Positions 41,132-50,085 of a stretch of 51,021 nucleotides of DNA are shown here, piece by piece; within the stretch, counting starts at the first letter, position 1; every line of letters begins with the position of its first letter. The position numbers and the translations under genes were made by a program. This stretch comes from Lachnospira sp. (GTDB lineage Bacteria > Bacillota > Clostridia > Lachnospirales > Lachnospiraceae): contig JAGATQ010000008.1 in assembly GCA_017621205.1 (NCBI GenBank), positions 1-51,021 on the forward strand, read 5' to 3'. The notes under the pieces are model-generated. The model was not told the DNA's origin. It searched no databases and saw only the letters and a list, made by a program, of their open reading frames with translations.

Positions 41132-41404
41132 TTATCTCCCCTTCATACTTTTAATCGGAATATTAGCCAGCAATACCGGAACAGAACCATTATGGGTATC
41201 GGAATCCGTCTGATTAATCTGGATATCCAGCTTCTCCGTATCAATCTCCACATACTTGGCAAGCACATCCATAATATCTCTCTTGATGGCTTCCATAACC
41301 TCAGGAGAACAGTTCGCACGGTCGGTTACCAACATCATCTGTAATCTGCCCTTGGCATAATCACCAGAGCTTTTCTTTTTAAAGAATTTGTCTATAATCG
41401 TCAT
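41132..41404 (-). CDS. minE: Cell division topological specificity factor MinE
   Basis: MinE stimulates MinD ATPase activity and drives pole-to-pole Min oscillation in Gram-negative bacteria. The 90-residue protein shows AKGRLQMMLVTDRANCSPEV and a C-terminal topology domain. AGGAGGGG sets the start. Its presence next to minCD, in a genome that also encodes DivIVA, is typical of clostridia. Confidence 0.95.
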   Translation of the reverse strand: MTIIDKFFKKKSSGDYAKGRLQMMLVTDRANCSPEVMEAIKRDIMDVLAKYVEIDTEKLDIQINQTDSDTHNGSVPVLLANIPIKSMKGR

Positions 41405-41416
41405 TGGTACCCCTCC

Positions 41417-42208
41417 TTAATTCTTTTTAAACAGATTGCCGAGCTTTGTAAAGAAGCCTTTTTTATCCAAGTCAAGGAATGGTACTTCCTCTCCCATGAT
41501 ACGGTGGCAGATATTTAGGTATGCCTGTCCTGCCAAGGAATCATTACCAACTAAAGGTTCACCCTGATTCGTTGCCACAACAATGTTCTCATCATCTGGT
41601 ACGGCACCGATAATATCAATGGCAAGAATCTCAACAACGTCCTCCATAGACATCATATCACCACGCTTTACCATGTCCATGCGGATACGGTTTACGATTA
41701 GGTGCGTATTTTTCATCTCATTAGCCTCTAATAAACCAATAATACGGTCTGCATCACGAATTGCAGATACCTCCGGTGTTGTTACAACCAGTGCACGGTC
41801 TGCCCCGGCAATTGCATTTTTAAATCCCTGCTCGATACCTGCCGGGCAGTCAAGCAGTATGTAATCAAATCCCTCTGACTTTAAATCTGTCACCAGCTTC
41901 TTCATCTGTTCCGGATTTACACTCGTCTTATCCCTTGTCTGTGCAGATGGAAGCAGATAAAGATTAGGACAGCGTTTATCCTTAATTAATGCTTGTTTAA
42001 TCCTACAGTTCCCTTCGATAACATCTACCAGATTGTAGACAATACGGTTCTCCAGTCCCATAACCACATCCAGATTACGAAGTCCGATATCCGTGTCAAT
42101 TAAAACAACCTTCTTATCCAATTTCGCTAATCCTGTACCTACATTTGCCGTAGTGGTAGTCTTACCAACTCCACCCTTCCCGGAAGTGATGACAATTACT
42201 TCACTCAT
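41417..42208 (-). CDS. minD: Septum site-determining ATPase MinD
   Basis: MinD is a membrane-cycling deviant Walker ATPase that recruits MinC. It has GKGGVGKTTTTAN at the N terminus and a C-terminal amphipathic membrane-targeting helix (GFFTKLGNLFKKN). ATG 42208 follows GGAGGT by 7 nt; the ATG five codons upstream is part of that site. 263 residues. A structured 239-nt spacer separates it from minC. Confidence 0.97.
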   Translation of the reverse strand: MSEVIVITSGKGGVGKTTTTANVGTGLAKLDKKVVLIDTDIGLRNLDVVMGLENRIVYNLVDVIEGNCRIKQALIKDKRCPNLYLLPSAQTRDKTSVNPEQMKKLVTDLKSEGFDYILLDCPAGIEQGFKNAIAGADRALVVTTPEVSAIRDADRIIGLLEANEMKNTHLIVNRIRMDMVKRGDMMSMEDVVEILAIDIIGAVPDDENIVVATNQGEPLVGNDSLAGQAYLNICHRIMGEEVPFLDLDKKGFFTKLGNLFKKN

Positions 42209-42447
42209 GATTTGTACCTCCATCTTATATATGTTTTGATATGGGGATAAATGTTTTCCCCATTAAATAACATGCATGTGCTATTTTACTGTTCATCTGA
42301 TACTACGGATTGCTTCGCACTTCGTGCTTTCACAATCCTGATAACATTCCAAATCCGCCCTTTCGGGCTGCTTTCTCATGTTGTTGCGGGTCAACTTGTC
42401 ATCCTTGTTCATGCGAGCATGAACCGTATGACCGTTTGACCCTTGTA
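42209..42447 (-). other. Structured minC-minD spacer with four hairpins
   Basis: Four stem-loops (arms given on the plus strand). (1) 42239-42262: ATGGGGA/TCCCCAT. (2) 42308-42339: GGATTG/CAATCC enclosing GCAC-TTC-GTGC. (3) 42357-42369: GCCC/GGGC with a TTTC loop. (4) 42387-42442: GGGTCAA/TTGACCC, then GTCAT/ATGAC, then GTTCATG/CATGAAC on a CGAG tetraloop. No T tract follows on the minus strand, so it should be transcribed within the operon. An open frame of 62 codons here has no RBS and is probably not a gene. Confidence 0.65.
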
Positions 42448-43344
42448 TCAGATTATGTTGTTCAATACCGCACGGTTAATTGGTTCGATATATATATTAT
42501 TATTTTCTACAAATGCAATTTGCATTTCCTTACTCGGCTGGTGTTTCTTTTTTAGAAATCCTTTCGAATCCGGACTTCTTGCATAAAGGTCTCCAATGCG
42601 AAGCTGCATCGGATCCATATCCAAAGCAATTATAAATGCATTCTGGCTGCCATTAACACCCGCAAAAGCAGCACCCTTCAGGCTGCCGATTACGATAATA
42701 TTGCCCTTCGCAATCACCTTAGCCCCCGGATTCACATCACCGATTACAACAATACTTGAAGCAAATTCAATTGATTGCCCGGAACGCAGCGTTCCCCGGT
42801 AGAAATGTCCCAAATCATCATTGACCTCCATTGCGGCTCCCAAGTTTGAGGTAATATTATCAATAGAACCTAATGTATCCTCAGGAGCATGCCGTTTGAT
42901 GCTATCTACATTACTGTCCTTGTCATGGGAAATAAGCCCAGACGTTTCTTCCTTAGCAGAAAAACCATCAGACTTTTTATCCTCCTGTTTTTCTTTTGGA
43001 GTTTGTTCAGTGGCAGAAACAGCGTTGTCTTCTTCCCTCTGTTCTTCCTTCTTATCAGCAAGCTTGGCAGCAATTACCTGTTCTAATATTTCATCCTGTT
43101 CCAATATATAAGAAATATTTAAGCTGCATGCTTCATTAATGATATCAATAATGTGTGCCTGCTCTTCATTGGTTAGCTTTCTACCCTCGAAGGTGATTGC
43201 AGTCTGTGCAGAATTCTCAAAAAATTTTGCAGATTCCTTAAATTTCATTCGAATGCGGTCACAAAGCTTAGGAAAGGGAAGCTCTGCATCTAATACTAAC
43301 GTTACCCCCAATTTATTTCCCTTAATCATAACTGGATTTGTCAT
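42448..43344 (-). CDS. minC: Septum site-determining protein MinC, long linker
   Basis: MinC inhibits FtsZ assembly away from mid-cell. The N-terminal domain (about 1-105; MIKGNKLGVTLVLDAELPF) and the C-terminal beta-helix (about 190-290; GQSIEFASSIVVIGDVNPGA, AKGNIIVIGSLKGAAFAG) are typical. At 298 residues it is some 70 longer than usual because of a charged Glu/Lys/Ser/Asp linker (about 108-180). AGAGGTGA precedes the ATG. It follows the PBP2 gene by 25 nt. Confidence 0.93.
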   Translation of the reverse strand: MTNPVMIKGNKLGVTLVLDAELPFPKLCDRIRMKFKESAKFFENSAQTAITFEGRKLTNEEQAHIIDIINEACSLNISYILEQDEILEQVIAAKLADKKEEQREEDNAVSATEQTPKEKQEDKKSDGFSAKEETSGLISHDKDSNVDSIKRHAPEDTLGSIDNITSNLGAAMEVNDDLGHFYRGTLRSGQSIEFASSIVVIGDVNPGAKVIAKGNIIVIGSLKGAAFAGVNGSQNAFIIALDMDPMQLRIGDLYARSPDSKGFLKKKHQPSKEMQIAFVENNNIYIEPINRAVLNNII

Positions 43345-43369
43345 ATTTTCACCTCTTTATCCATAAAAA

Positions 43370-46285
43370 TCAATCTAGTGTCGTAGTGGAGGTTGGAACG
43401 ACTGCCTCGTCATCTTCCTTTTTCTCCTCATCTTGATTGTCCTTCTTCTCATCCTGTGATGCTTTTTTCTCTTCTACACTAAAGTAGTATTTATACACAT
43501 CACGGGAAATCTCCATCGCATTGGAAGAGGAATAACCGTTAGGTACAACAACCGTAACCGTGATTTCCGGTTTATCATAAGGAGCATAGGATACAAATAA
43601 TGCATGGTTGGAACGGGTCTTATCCTCCTCTGCCGTCCCCGTTTTACCAGCAACCTCTGTGTGCATGGATGCATATACTGACTGATGCTGTTTTCCATGA
43701 ACCACCTGATACATACCTTGATGGATGGCGTCCCATGTACTATCAGCAAGGTCAACCTTACTGGTAAGCTCTGGTTCATATTCTTTAATAGTCTTACCAT
43801 CACTATCCGTTTGTTTATCTAATATGCTTAATTTGTAGCAATTACCATTGTTGGCTATGGTAGTAACATACCGGGAAAGCTGTGCCGGAGTAAAGGAATG
43901 GTTGGCTTGTCCAATGGCAGAACGCACGGCATCCTTATCGGAAAAGTGCGGCTCATTCTCTGCAAGCTCAATCCCGCTTGTAGTATCCAGCCCAAACATG
44001 CTGGCATACTTGGAAAGCCGGGATAACCCATAATCCTCATCAATATTACCATCATTTTTGGTACTCAGACGATGCCCAACCTCAAAGAAAAATATATTAC
44101 AGGATACCTCAATCGCCTTCGTAATATTTACAAAATTATGCCGTCCCGGATAGACCGAACATTTGGGAGAAAGTGGAATCGTGTCATAAATTCCGGTACA
44201 TTTAATCCGCTCTCCGTTGTTTACTACACCCTCCGTTAAACCTGCTGCTGCTGAAATCATCTTAAAGGTAGAACCCGGTGCAGTACTGGATTGGGTACAA
44301 CGGTTCAAAAATGGTGAGGTTTTGTCTGCAATCAAAAGATTATAATAATCATCATCCAGATTGTTCGCAAGCTTATTATTATCATAGCTCGGATAGGATA
44401 CCAATGCCTTAACCTTGCCATTTTTCGTATCGGTTACAATGATAGAACCGGAGCATGGGTCAAGTGCAAGCTGTGCAGGGGTAATCTCAAGCTTTTTAAT
44501 CTTTTGATACATAAAAGAATAAGCTGACATTGAGCCATTTAGCAGTTTATCATAGTCTTCATCCTTGTCCTTATCAAGAATTCCCTGATCAAACAATACG
44601 ATACAGCAATCCTTGCCAGAAACAGTTCCATCGTCAATCAGATTCTCTAACACAAGCTTGGAGAATTCGTCATCCTCAGAAAACTCCTGTTCCACATAGT
44701 TCATCAGAGCATCCATCATTTCATCTGTATCATAATAATCGGAGGATAGCTCGAAAGCAGAGCTGTCAATCCACGATTTCTGGAATGCATATTCCAGAAA
44801 TTCACCAAGGGAAGTGGTGTCATTACTCCACTGCTGGTATACGGAATCATTGCTGTCGATGTCCGATTTTTTAATAATATTATTGCGGTAAAGCATCTTA
44901 TATACATAAGACATATATGCCTGATTCTCATCCGACAGATTCTTTTGTGTTGTTCTCTTGGATAACAGCTCATTTTTGATTGTCTGCAATTTTCTCTTCT
45001 TAGCATTTGAAATTGCCTGTTCAATCTTTTGTTCTGTCTCGCTCGCCTTTTTGGAATGTAGATGCTCCATATTAATAATATTGTTGTCAAATAGGGAAAA
45101 ATACACTTCCGTCGTAGTAATATTAATCGTACCAGAGGTTGCTTTTACATTGGTATTCTGAAAATGGGATAAAATAATTCCGGCAAGATATTTTTCCATG
45201 ATAGTGTAGCATTTTTTTTCAAGCTCCGCATCAATGGTTAAATATAAATCATTGCCCGTCGTTGCCTCTATCTCATCATCATTCTCCTGCATAACATGTC
45301 CAACACTGTCAACCAGAACCGTTTTACTTCCGTTTTTTCCACGCAGGACATCCTCATATTCCTGCTCTAATCCAGTCTTACCAACCACTTCATTGCCGTT
45401 GTAACGCTCCTCTTTCTTTAAGTCTTTATTTAATTCTGTTTTCTCTTCCTCCGAAACAATACCGGTATAACCAACAATCTGTGAAAAGTAGGGACTATAG
45501 TTATATTCCCGGACAGAATCGCTCTCGATATCTGCACCCAAAAGTTCGTTGGCACCTTCTTTAACCGCTGCCACACTCTCCTCACTGATATCCATAGCAA
45601 TCTTCACTGGCTCGTACTGATTGTATCTCTTTAGGAACAGCATGTAGCGAATCGCAACAATCTTTAAGGCATCCTCGTCATTGTACTCATCAGAAACACC
45701 AAACATTTTATTCTTATCAATCGGTTCATTTCCATTTTTTAAATATTCAAAAACCGTTTTGGCATCTGCAGCTTTTTGCTTGGGAGTCAAAGCGTCCACA
45801 CTAGGGGCACTGTAAACCTCTCTCTTGAATTGTAATATGGTATTTTCATTATTGCTGCTAAATACAAACTCACCTTTTTTATTTCGCTTAATTTCAAAGG
45901 AATTCACTATCTGGTCGTTATTTTCATTTAAAATCTGCACCAATTGATAAATGATTTCATTTTTAATTGCATTTTCCGTTTTATTTGATGATATTGCCTT
46001 GGAAGCAATCCGTTCATCGTCTCCTGTATAGGTAAGGGAATAAGTCAGACGGTTATACGCAAGCAGATTACCATTGCAATCATAAATATTACCTCGCTGA
46101 CCATTGGTCGAGATGGTTTTTTTACTCATGACAGTAAAGGTATCCAGATAGTTTTGCCCATTAATAATCTGCAAATCAAACAGACGGTATACCAGGATTC
46201 CCATCAGAACAAAGAATACCATTGTCAAAGCAAATAAACGGTGCGTTATAAAATTAATGATTGCATGCTTTATTTCACTGAACAA
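43370..46285 (-). CDS. mrdA: Penicillin-binding protein 2 (class B transpeptidase), enlarged
   Basis: The elongation-specific transpeptidase, partner of RodA. One N-terminal membrane helix (about 16-36) is followed by the dimerisation domain and then the transpeptidase domain with S672-T-F-K (APGSTFK), SCN (VSCNIFFFE) and K881-T-G (AGKTGTAEE). At 971 residues it is much longer than the usual 600-750. The excess is about 245 residues inserted between LYLTIDAELEKK (about 345) and DPCSGSIIVTD (about 610). A charged tail with repeated DEKK-type runs ends it. TTG 46285 is the start, immediately after the mreD stop, with AAGGAG upstream. Confidence 0.93.
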   Translation of the reverse strand: MFSEIKHAIINFITHRLFALTMVFFVLMGILVYRLFDLQIINGQNYLDTFTVMSKKTISTNGQRGNIYDCNGNLLAYNRLTYSLTYTGDDERIASKAISSNKTENAIKNEIIYQLVQILNENNDQIVNSFEIKRNKKGEFVFSSNNENTILQFKREVYSAPSVDALTPKQKAADAKTVFEYLKNGNEPIDKNKMFGVSDEYNDEDALKIVAIRYMLFLKRYNQYEPVKIAMDISEESVAAVKEGANELLGADIESDSVREYNYSPYFSQIVGYTGIVSEEEKTELNKDLKKEERYNGNEVVGKTGLEQEYEDVLRGKNGSKTVLVDSVGHVMQENDDEIEATTGNDLYLTIDAELEKKCYTIMEKYLAGIILSHFQNTNVKATSGTINITTTEVYFSLFDNNIINMEHLHSKKASETEQKIEQAISNAKKRKLQTIKNELLSKRTTQKNLSDENQAYMSYVYKMLYRNNIIKKSDIDSNDSVYQQWSNDTTSLGEFLEYAFQKSWIDSSAFELSSDYYDTDEMMDALMNYVEQEFSEDDEFSKLVLENLIDDGTVSGKDCCIVLFDQGILDKDKDEDYDKLLNGSMSAYSFMYQKIKKLEITPAQLALDPCSGSIIVTDTKNGKVKALVSYPSYDNNKLANNLDDDYYNLLIADKTSPFLNRCTQSSTAPGSTFKMISAAAGLTEGVVNNGERIKCTGIYDTIPLSPKCSVYPGRHNFVNITKAIEVSCNIFFFEVGHRLSTKNDGNIDEDYGLSRLSKYASMFGLDTTSGIELAENEPHFSDKDAVRSAIGQANHSFTPAQLSRYVTTIANNGNCYKLSILDKQTDSDGKTIKEYEPELTSKVDLADSTWDAIHQGMYQVVHGKQHQSVYASMHTEVAGKTGTAEEDKTRSNHALFVSYAPYDKPEITVTVVVPNGYSSSNAMEISRDVYKYYFSVEEKKASQDEKKDNQDEEKKEDDEAVVPTSTTTLD

Positions 46286-46795
46286 CTACGCTGCACTCCT
46301 TTTTTCTAATCGTTCCAAAATCGTGTTAATCCATAAAAATATATTATATAAAAATATTGCTACCAGAAAGGTATAGGTTACATCCGGTATGATAATGTGT
46401 ACAAAATAAAAGATAAAATCCGTTTTGTTTCGTAATAAAAAGGCACAGATATAAATAACCATATTGTAACAAATGCCATTGCCAAGCACCAACGCCAGTG
46501 GAAGCAATATATTGTTGGCATAAAAAATCTGGTGGAAAGAGCCATTTATGTAGCCGATAAATACATAAAATAATGCATATAATCCAATGACATCCCCACT
46601 AAAAACATCCAGCACCAGCCCACAGAAAAAACCTATCAGCATGCCTTCTGTCTGCCCACGCATCAATGCAAAGGATACGACAAGAATCAGCATAATATTG
46701 GGTGCAATGCCAGCCATCTTAAAAAATGAAAATACTCCTGCCTGTAGTACATAACACACACTAATTAACACTGCTAATGTAATGATTCGTTTCAT
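46286..46795 (-). CDS. mreD: Rod shape-determining protein MreD
   Basis: An integral membrane partner of MreC, 169 residues with five to six helices and the MreD pattern APNIMLILVVSFALMRGQ and GFFCGLVLDVFSGDVIGLYAL. I prefer ATG 46795 (MKRIITLAVLI); a GTG four codons upstream abuts the GGAG. It ends one base before the PBP2 start. Confidence 0.92.
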   Translation of the reverse strand: MKRIITLAVLISVCYVLQAGVFSFFKMAGIAPNIMLILVVSFALMRGQTEGMLIGFFCGLVLDVFSGDVIGLYALFYVFIGYINGSFHQIFYANNILLPLALVLGNGICYNMVIYICAFLLRNKTDFIFYFVHIIIPDVTYTFLVAIFLYNIFLWINTILERLEKRSAA

Positions 46796-46855
46796 ACTCC
46801 ATGGCACTCCTTTCTAAATATTATTCTTTCGTGGCAGCATGCTCTGCTTCTGATA

Positions 46856-47830
46856 TTATTCCTCTTTGGTGCCAGCATCGTTCCTCTTGCGGTCTCCTGC
46901 CTCCCCCGAAGCGTCGTCCTGATTCTTCCTGTCAGCATCTCCTGATGCATCATCCTGTGCCTTCGGTGCAGTAAGCTCCGGCTCTTCTCCGGTTTCTTTC
47001 AGCTTGGTGATGACAAGCACCTCTTCCAGATGCTTAAAATCTACAGCCGGTGTAACTTTTCCTGATTTTGTTAAAGAATTACTGTCCAACTCGATATCAC
47101 TAATATATCCAATCGTAATACCCGGTAAAAACTTGGAGCTGACATTACTAGTAACCAGTTCATCCCCTTCATTAATCTTGGCATCCTTATTAATATGGTC
47201 TACCGTAATAAAACCATCCTCAATAGACTTTAAATCGCCATTAACGATACAGTTATCTGCACTGGTAGAAAACATGGCACTGACAAAGGAGGTATCATCA
47301 ATAATCGAACGTACCTTAGCATAATGATTGCCTACACTGTAAACAATGCCAACCAGACCATCCCCGGCTATTACATTCATATCTACTGTAATTCCATCCT
47401 TGCTTCCCTTGTCTATCGTAAACGTGTTATACCAGTTGCTGTTATCTGTTGCAATAATCCTTGCACCAACCTTGGAGTAGGATTCGTATTTCTGGTCCAG
47501 CTTATATAATTCCCGAAGGGTATCAAGCTCTGACTGGTCAGATTCCAGTGAACGAACCTGTTGCCTAAGCTCATCTACCTTCTCCTGTAATTCCTTATTG
47601 TTTTGACGCAGCCTTTTTGACTCCTTGATATCCTCAAACCGGTCATTGACCCAGTCCCCAACGGAATCGATACCACGCTCCATCGGAACCAGTACAATCC
47701 CACAAATCTGGTTTAAAAAGGGAACCGATTTGGAAAAGACCATGGTTATAATCATAAATACAATACAGATTCCCGATAGAATTAATAATATAATCTTTGG
47801 AGGAATCTCAATATGCTGCTTTCGTTTCAT
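46856..47830 (-). CDS. mreC: Rod shape-determining protein MreC
   Basis: MreC links the MreB cytoskeleton to wall synthases. The 324-residue protein has a membrane helix (about 11-30), a coiled coil (about 65-105; QEKVDELRQQVRSLESD), and beta domains (IIATDNSNWYNTFTIDKGSKDG; AGDGLVGIVYSVG). A low-complexity tail with near-repeats of the type DDASGDADRKNQ/DDASGEAGDRKR ends it. GGGAG precedes the ATG. Confidence 0.95.
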   Translation of the reverse strand: MKRKQHIEIPPKIILLILSGICIVFMIITMVFSKSVPFLNQICGIVLVPMERGIDSVGDWVNDRFEDIKESKRLRQNNKELQEKVDELRQQVRSLESDQSELDTLRELYKLDQKYESYSKVGARIIATDNSNWYNTFTIDKGSKDGITVDMNVIAGDGLVGIVYSVGNHYAKVRSIIDDTSFVSAMFSTSADNCIVNGDLKSIEDGFITVDHINKDAKINEGDELVTSNVSSKFLPGITIGYISDIELDSNSLTKSGKVTPAVDFKHLEEVLVITKLKETGEEPELTAPKAQDDASGDADRKNQDDASGEAGDRKRNDAGTKEE

Positions 47831-47859
47831 AACTTCACTCCCTAAGTTGTATCTTACCG

Positions 47860-48876
47860 TTAAACATAGCTTGGCCTAAGCTCTGAAAATGCCAAATCCC
47901 GCAAATCCTGCTCTTCAATAATCCGCCCTAATCCCATAATAACACTGGCCTCCGGCTTATCAAAGAGATTCGCCTTTAGATGGGTCTCCTGTTCAATCAG
48001 TGTGCCAAGTCCTTCTATCTTGGAGCCGCCACCTGTCACATAAACTCCATGGTCTATAATATCAGATGAAATCTCTGGCGGAGTCCGCTCCAAAATCACC
48101 TTAATTGCTTCCATAATAATGCGTAAATCTTCAGCAACGGCATTGTAAACCAACTCCGATGATACTGTTATGGTAGCAGGCAGTCCAGTCACCAGATAAC
48201 GACCCTTGGTTGTCATTTCCTCCGCCTTATCCGGCAGTGCAGAGGACAGCTCTCGTTTGCATTGCTCTGCTGATTTCATACCAATAATAACATTGGCCTC
48301 TCTTTTTATCGCCTGTACAATATCCTCATCAAGCTGGTTACCACCAATCTGAAGCAGCTTACTTACGACAATGCCACCTAGGGACATTATGGTTACCTCT
48401 GTGGTATCCGCTCCAATATCCACCAGCATAACCCCCTTGGGGCTTTTGATATCAAGCCCGGCACCCACTGCATCAGCAATCGGCTTTTCTACCATATAAA
48501 CATGCTTGGCCTTTAGCTTCGAGTTCTCAACCAGTTCTGCAAACGCCCTCTTTTCTACATCTGTAATATTCGTTGGTACAGCAATAAACACATCCTTATT
48601 GCCAGACCCTCCTTTTAGCTGTTCACAAAGGAAATTATGCAAAAGCTCCTGCATACTGGAAAATTCTGCAATGACTCCATATTTTACCGGAAAGGTAACT
48701 GTAATCGTCTCCGGCGTCTTCTCATACATCTCATAGGCTCCATCACCTATTGCCAACACCTTGCCAATATCATTTACTGCAATGGTGTTCTTCTGGTCAA
48801 TTACGATACCCTGCTTCTCTTTGTATATCTTAATGTTTTTTGTTCCTAAATCAATTCCATAGCCCTTATAAGCCAA
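47860..48876 (-). CDS. mreB: Rod shape-determining actin homologue MreB
   Basis: MreB filaments guide lateral wall growth. The actin-fold ATPase shows phosphate loop 1 GIDLGTKNIKIY, MLVDIGADTTEVTIMS (phosphate 2) and HGVYVTGGGSKIEGL (adenosine). TTG 48876 is chosen because GGGAG lies 8 nt upstream and it gives the usual short N terminus MAYKGYGIDLG; a GTG 11 codons upstream lacks an RBS. About 338 residues. The gene starts the mreBCD run. Confidence 0.94.
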   Translation of the reverse strand: MAYKGYGIDLGTKNIKIYKEKQGIVIDQKNTIAVNDIGKVLAIGDGAYEMYEKTPETITVTFPVKYGVIAEFSSMQELLHNFLCEQLKGGSGNKDVFIAVPTNITDVEKRAFAELVENSKLKAKHVYMVEKPIADAVGAGLDIKSPKGVMLVDIGADTTEVTIMSLGGIVVSKLLQIGGNQLDEDIVQAIKREANVIIGMKSAEQCKRELSSALPDKAEEMTTKGRYLVTGLPATITVSSELVYNAVAEDLRIIMEAIKVILERTPPEISSDIIDHGVYVTGGGSKIEGLGTLIEQETHLKANLFDKPEASVIMGLGRIIEEQDLRDLAFSELRPSYV

Positions 48877-48942
48877 AACTAAGACTCCCTTCTGTTCCTG
48901 CTGCCTCACTTCTTTAGCTTGGCGTACACAGTCAATCGTTTT

Positions 48943-49647
48943 TTATGATAATAAATGACTTGCACGCATACTGACATAGTCCTGTTCTCCGATAATAATG
49001 TGATCCAGCAAAAATATATCCAACAACTTTCCTGCCGCCTGAATCTTCTTTGTCACCTCTATGTCCGCCGGACTAGGGACAGGATTCCCGGAAGGATGGT
49101 TGTGTATAAGAATAATATGAACTGCCTTATACTGTAGTGCTTCCATCATAACCTCCCTGGGAGAAGCAAAGGAAGCATTCACCGTACCAATACTAATCTC
49201 TACCTCCCGAATAAGAGCATTCTTAGAATCTAATAGCAAGACAAGAAAATGCTCCCTGTCATAGTACCGCATCATTTCCATATAATAATCTGCAATGGTC
49301 TGCGGGTCGGTATAGGTGAGCTTAGGCCGGTATTTTGCCATAGACAGGCGTTTCGCTAATTCCATAGCACATAGCATGGTAGCTGTCTTTACCGGACCAA
49401 TACCGGAAAGCCTCATAAAATCCGGCTCTTTAAACGCCATCAATCCTGCTAATGCATCTGTCTGTTTCGGGACAGAGAGCAGCATGCGGTTGGCAAGCTG
49501 TAATGCAGTTTCTTTTTGTGTGCCATTTTTCAAGAGAACGGCAATAAGCTCCGCATCCGTCAATACGCCCGCACCATACTTTAAACAGCGTTCATAAGGA
49601 CGTTCTGATGTCGGAAGCTCCTTCATTGTAATATGATTGGTATTCAT
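48943..49647 (-). CDS. radC: RadC family JAMM-domain protein
   Basis: This 234-residue protein has an N-terminal helix-hairpin-helix region (LSGIGPVKTATMLCAMELAKR) and a C-terminal JAMM/MPN metalloprotease-like domain with HNHPSGNPVPSPAD (HxH and a following S/D). Despite its name, a role in DNA repair is not established. The radC-mreB order is conserved in Firmicutes (Bacillus ysxA). The RBS at the chosen ATG is weak. Confidence 0.95.
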   Translation of the reverse strand: MNTNHITMKELPTSERPYERCLKYGAGVLTDAELIAVLLKNGTQKETALQLANRMLLSVPKQTDALAGLMAFKEPDFMRLSGIGPVKTATMLCAMELAKRLSMAKYRPKLTYTDPQTIADYYMEMMRYYDREHFLVLLLDSKNALIREVEISIGTVNASFASPREVMMEALQYKAVHIILIHNHPSGNPVPSPADIEVTKKIQAAGKLLDIFLLDHIIIGEQDYVSMRASHLLS

Positions 49648-49671
49648 ATACTATACCCAATCAATGCAAAG

Positions 49672-49932
49672 TTACGCAAGTCTATATATTATTATTGCAA
49701 TTATTACGCCAATAATACTTGCGATGTTAATATCAATTGTTAATCCGAAGGTTAAAACCAAAACTCCAAGGTTTAATACAACCGGAGACTCTAATCCAAA
49801 TGTTTTTCCATAGCTTAACCAGCTTAAAAAAGATACACTCTGACTTAAATAGCCAATAAAGCTGCCCAGGACAATGCCTGCCAATAGCAATAAAAACAAA
49901 GCCCAGCTATTCTTCCTGCTTGTTGATGCCAT
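49672..49932 (-). CDS. DUF4321 small membrane protein
   Basis: This 86-residue protein has two membrane helices, about 10-31 and 52-84, the latter possibly two segments. GIVLGSFIGYLSQ resembles the DUF4321 family, which often precedes radC-mreB in clostridia. The function is unknown. AAGGAGGAA sets the start. It is probably the first gene of the mre-min operon. Confidence 0.85.
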   Translation of the reverse strand: MASTSRKNSWALFLLLLAGIVLGSFIGYLSQSVSFLSWLSYGKTFGLESPVVLNLGVLVLTFGLTIDINIASIIGVIIAIIIYRLA

Positions 49933-49972
49933 AAAATTCCTCCTTTGTGGTGCAAAAAGCCCACACTAAGAT

Positions 49973-50001
49973 ATCATAGCATAATTTCCATATTTATACA
50001 A
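49973..50001 (-). promoter_or_regulatory. Predicted promoter of the DUF4321-radC-mre-min operon
   Basis: Minus strand: TTGTAT (49996-50001), 17 nt, TATGAT (49973-49978), 40 nt before the DUF4321 start. Confidence 0.5.
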
Positions 50002-50047
50002 GAAATATAATAATTTCCATTATAACAAAAAAATAATATGAAAATGA

Positions 50048-50065
50048 GGATGCTGGACAGCATCC
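50048..50065 (-). terminator. Probable terminator of the leucine-rich repeat gene
   Basis: A perfect 8-bp stem GGATGCTG/CAGCATCC lies 21 nt past the stop, with a T-rich stretch (TCATTTTC) on the minus-strand 3' side. The T tract is modest. Confidence 0.55.
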
Positions 50066-50085
50066 CCATAGTTATTATATAGACA

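Noticed and set aside
42251..42439. Open frame of about 62 codons on the plus strand between minC and minD
   Set aside because: No RBS, opposite to the operon, and the sequence is explained by stacked inverted repeats.
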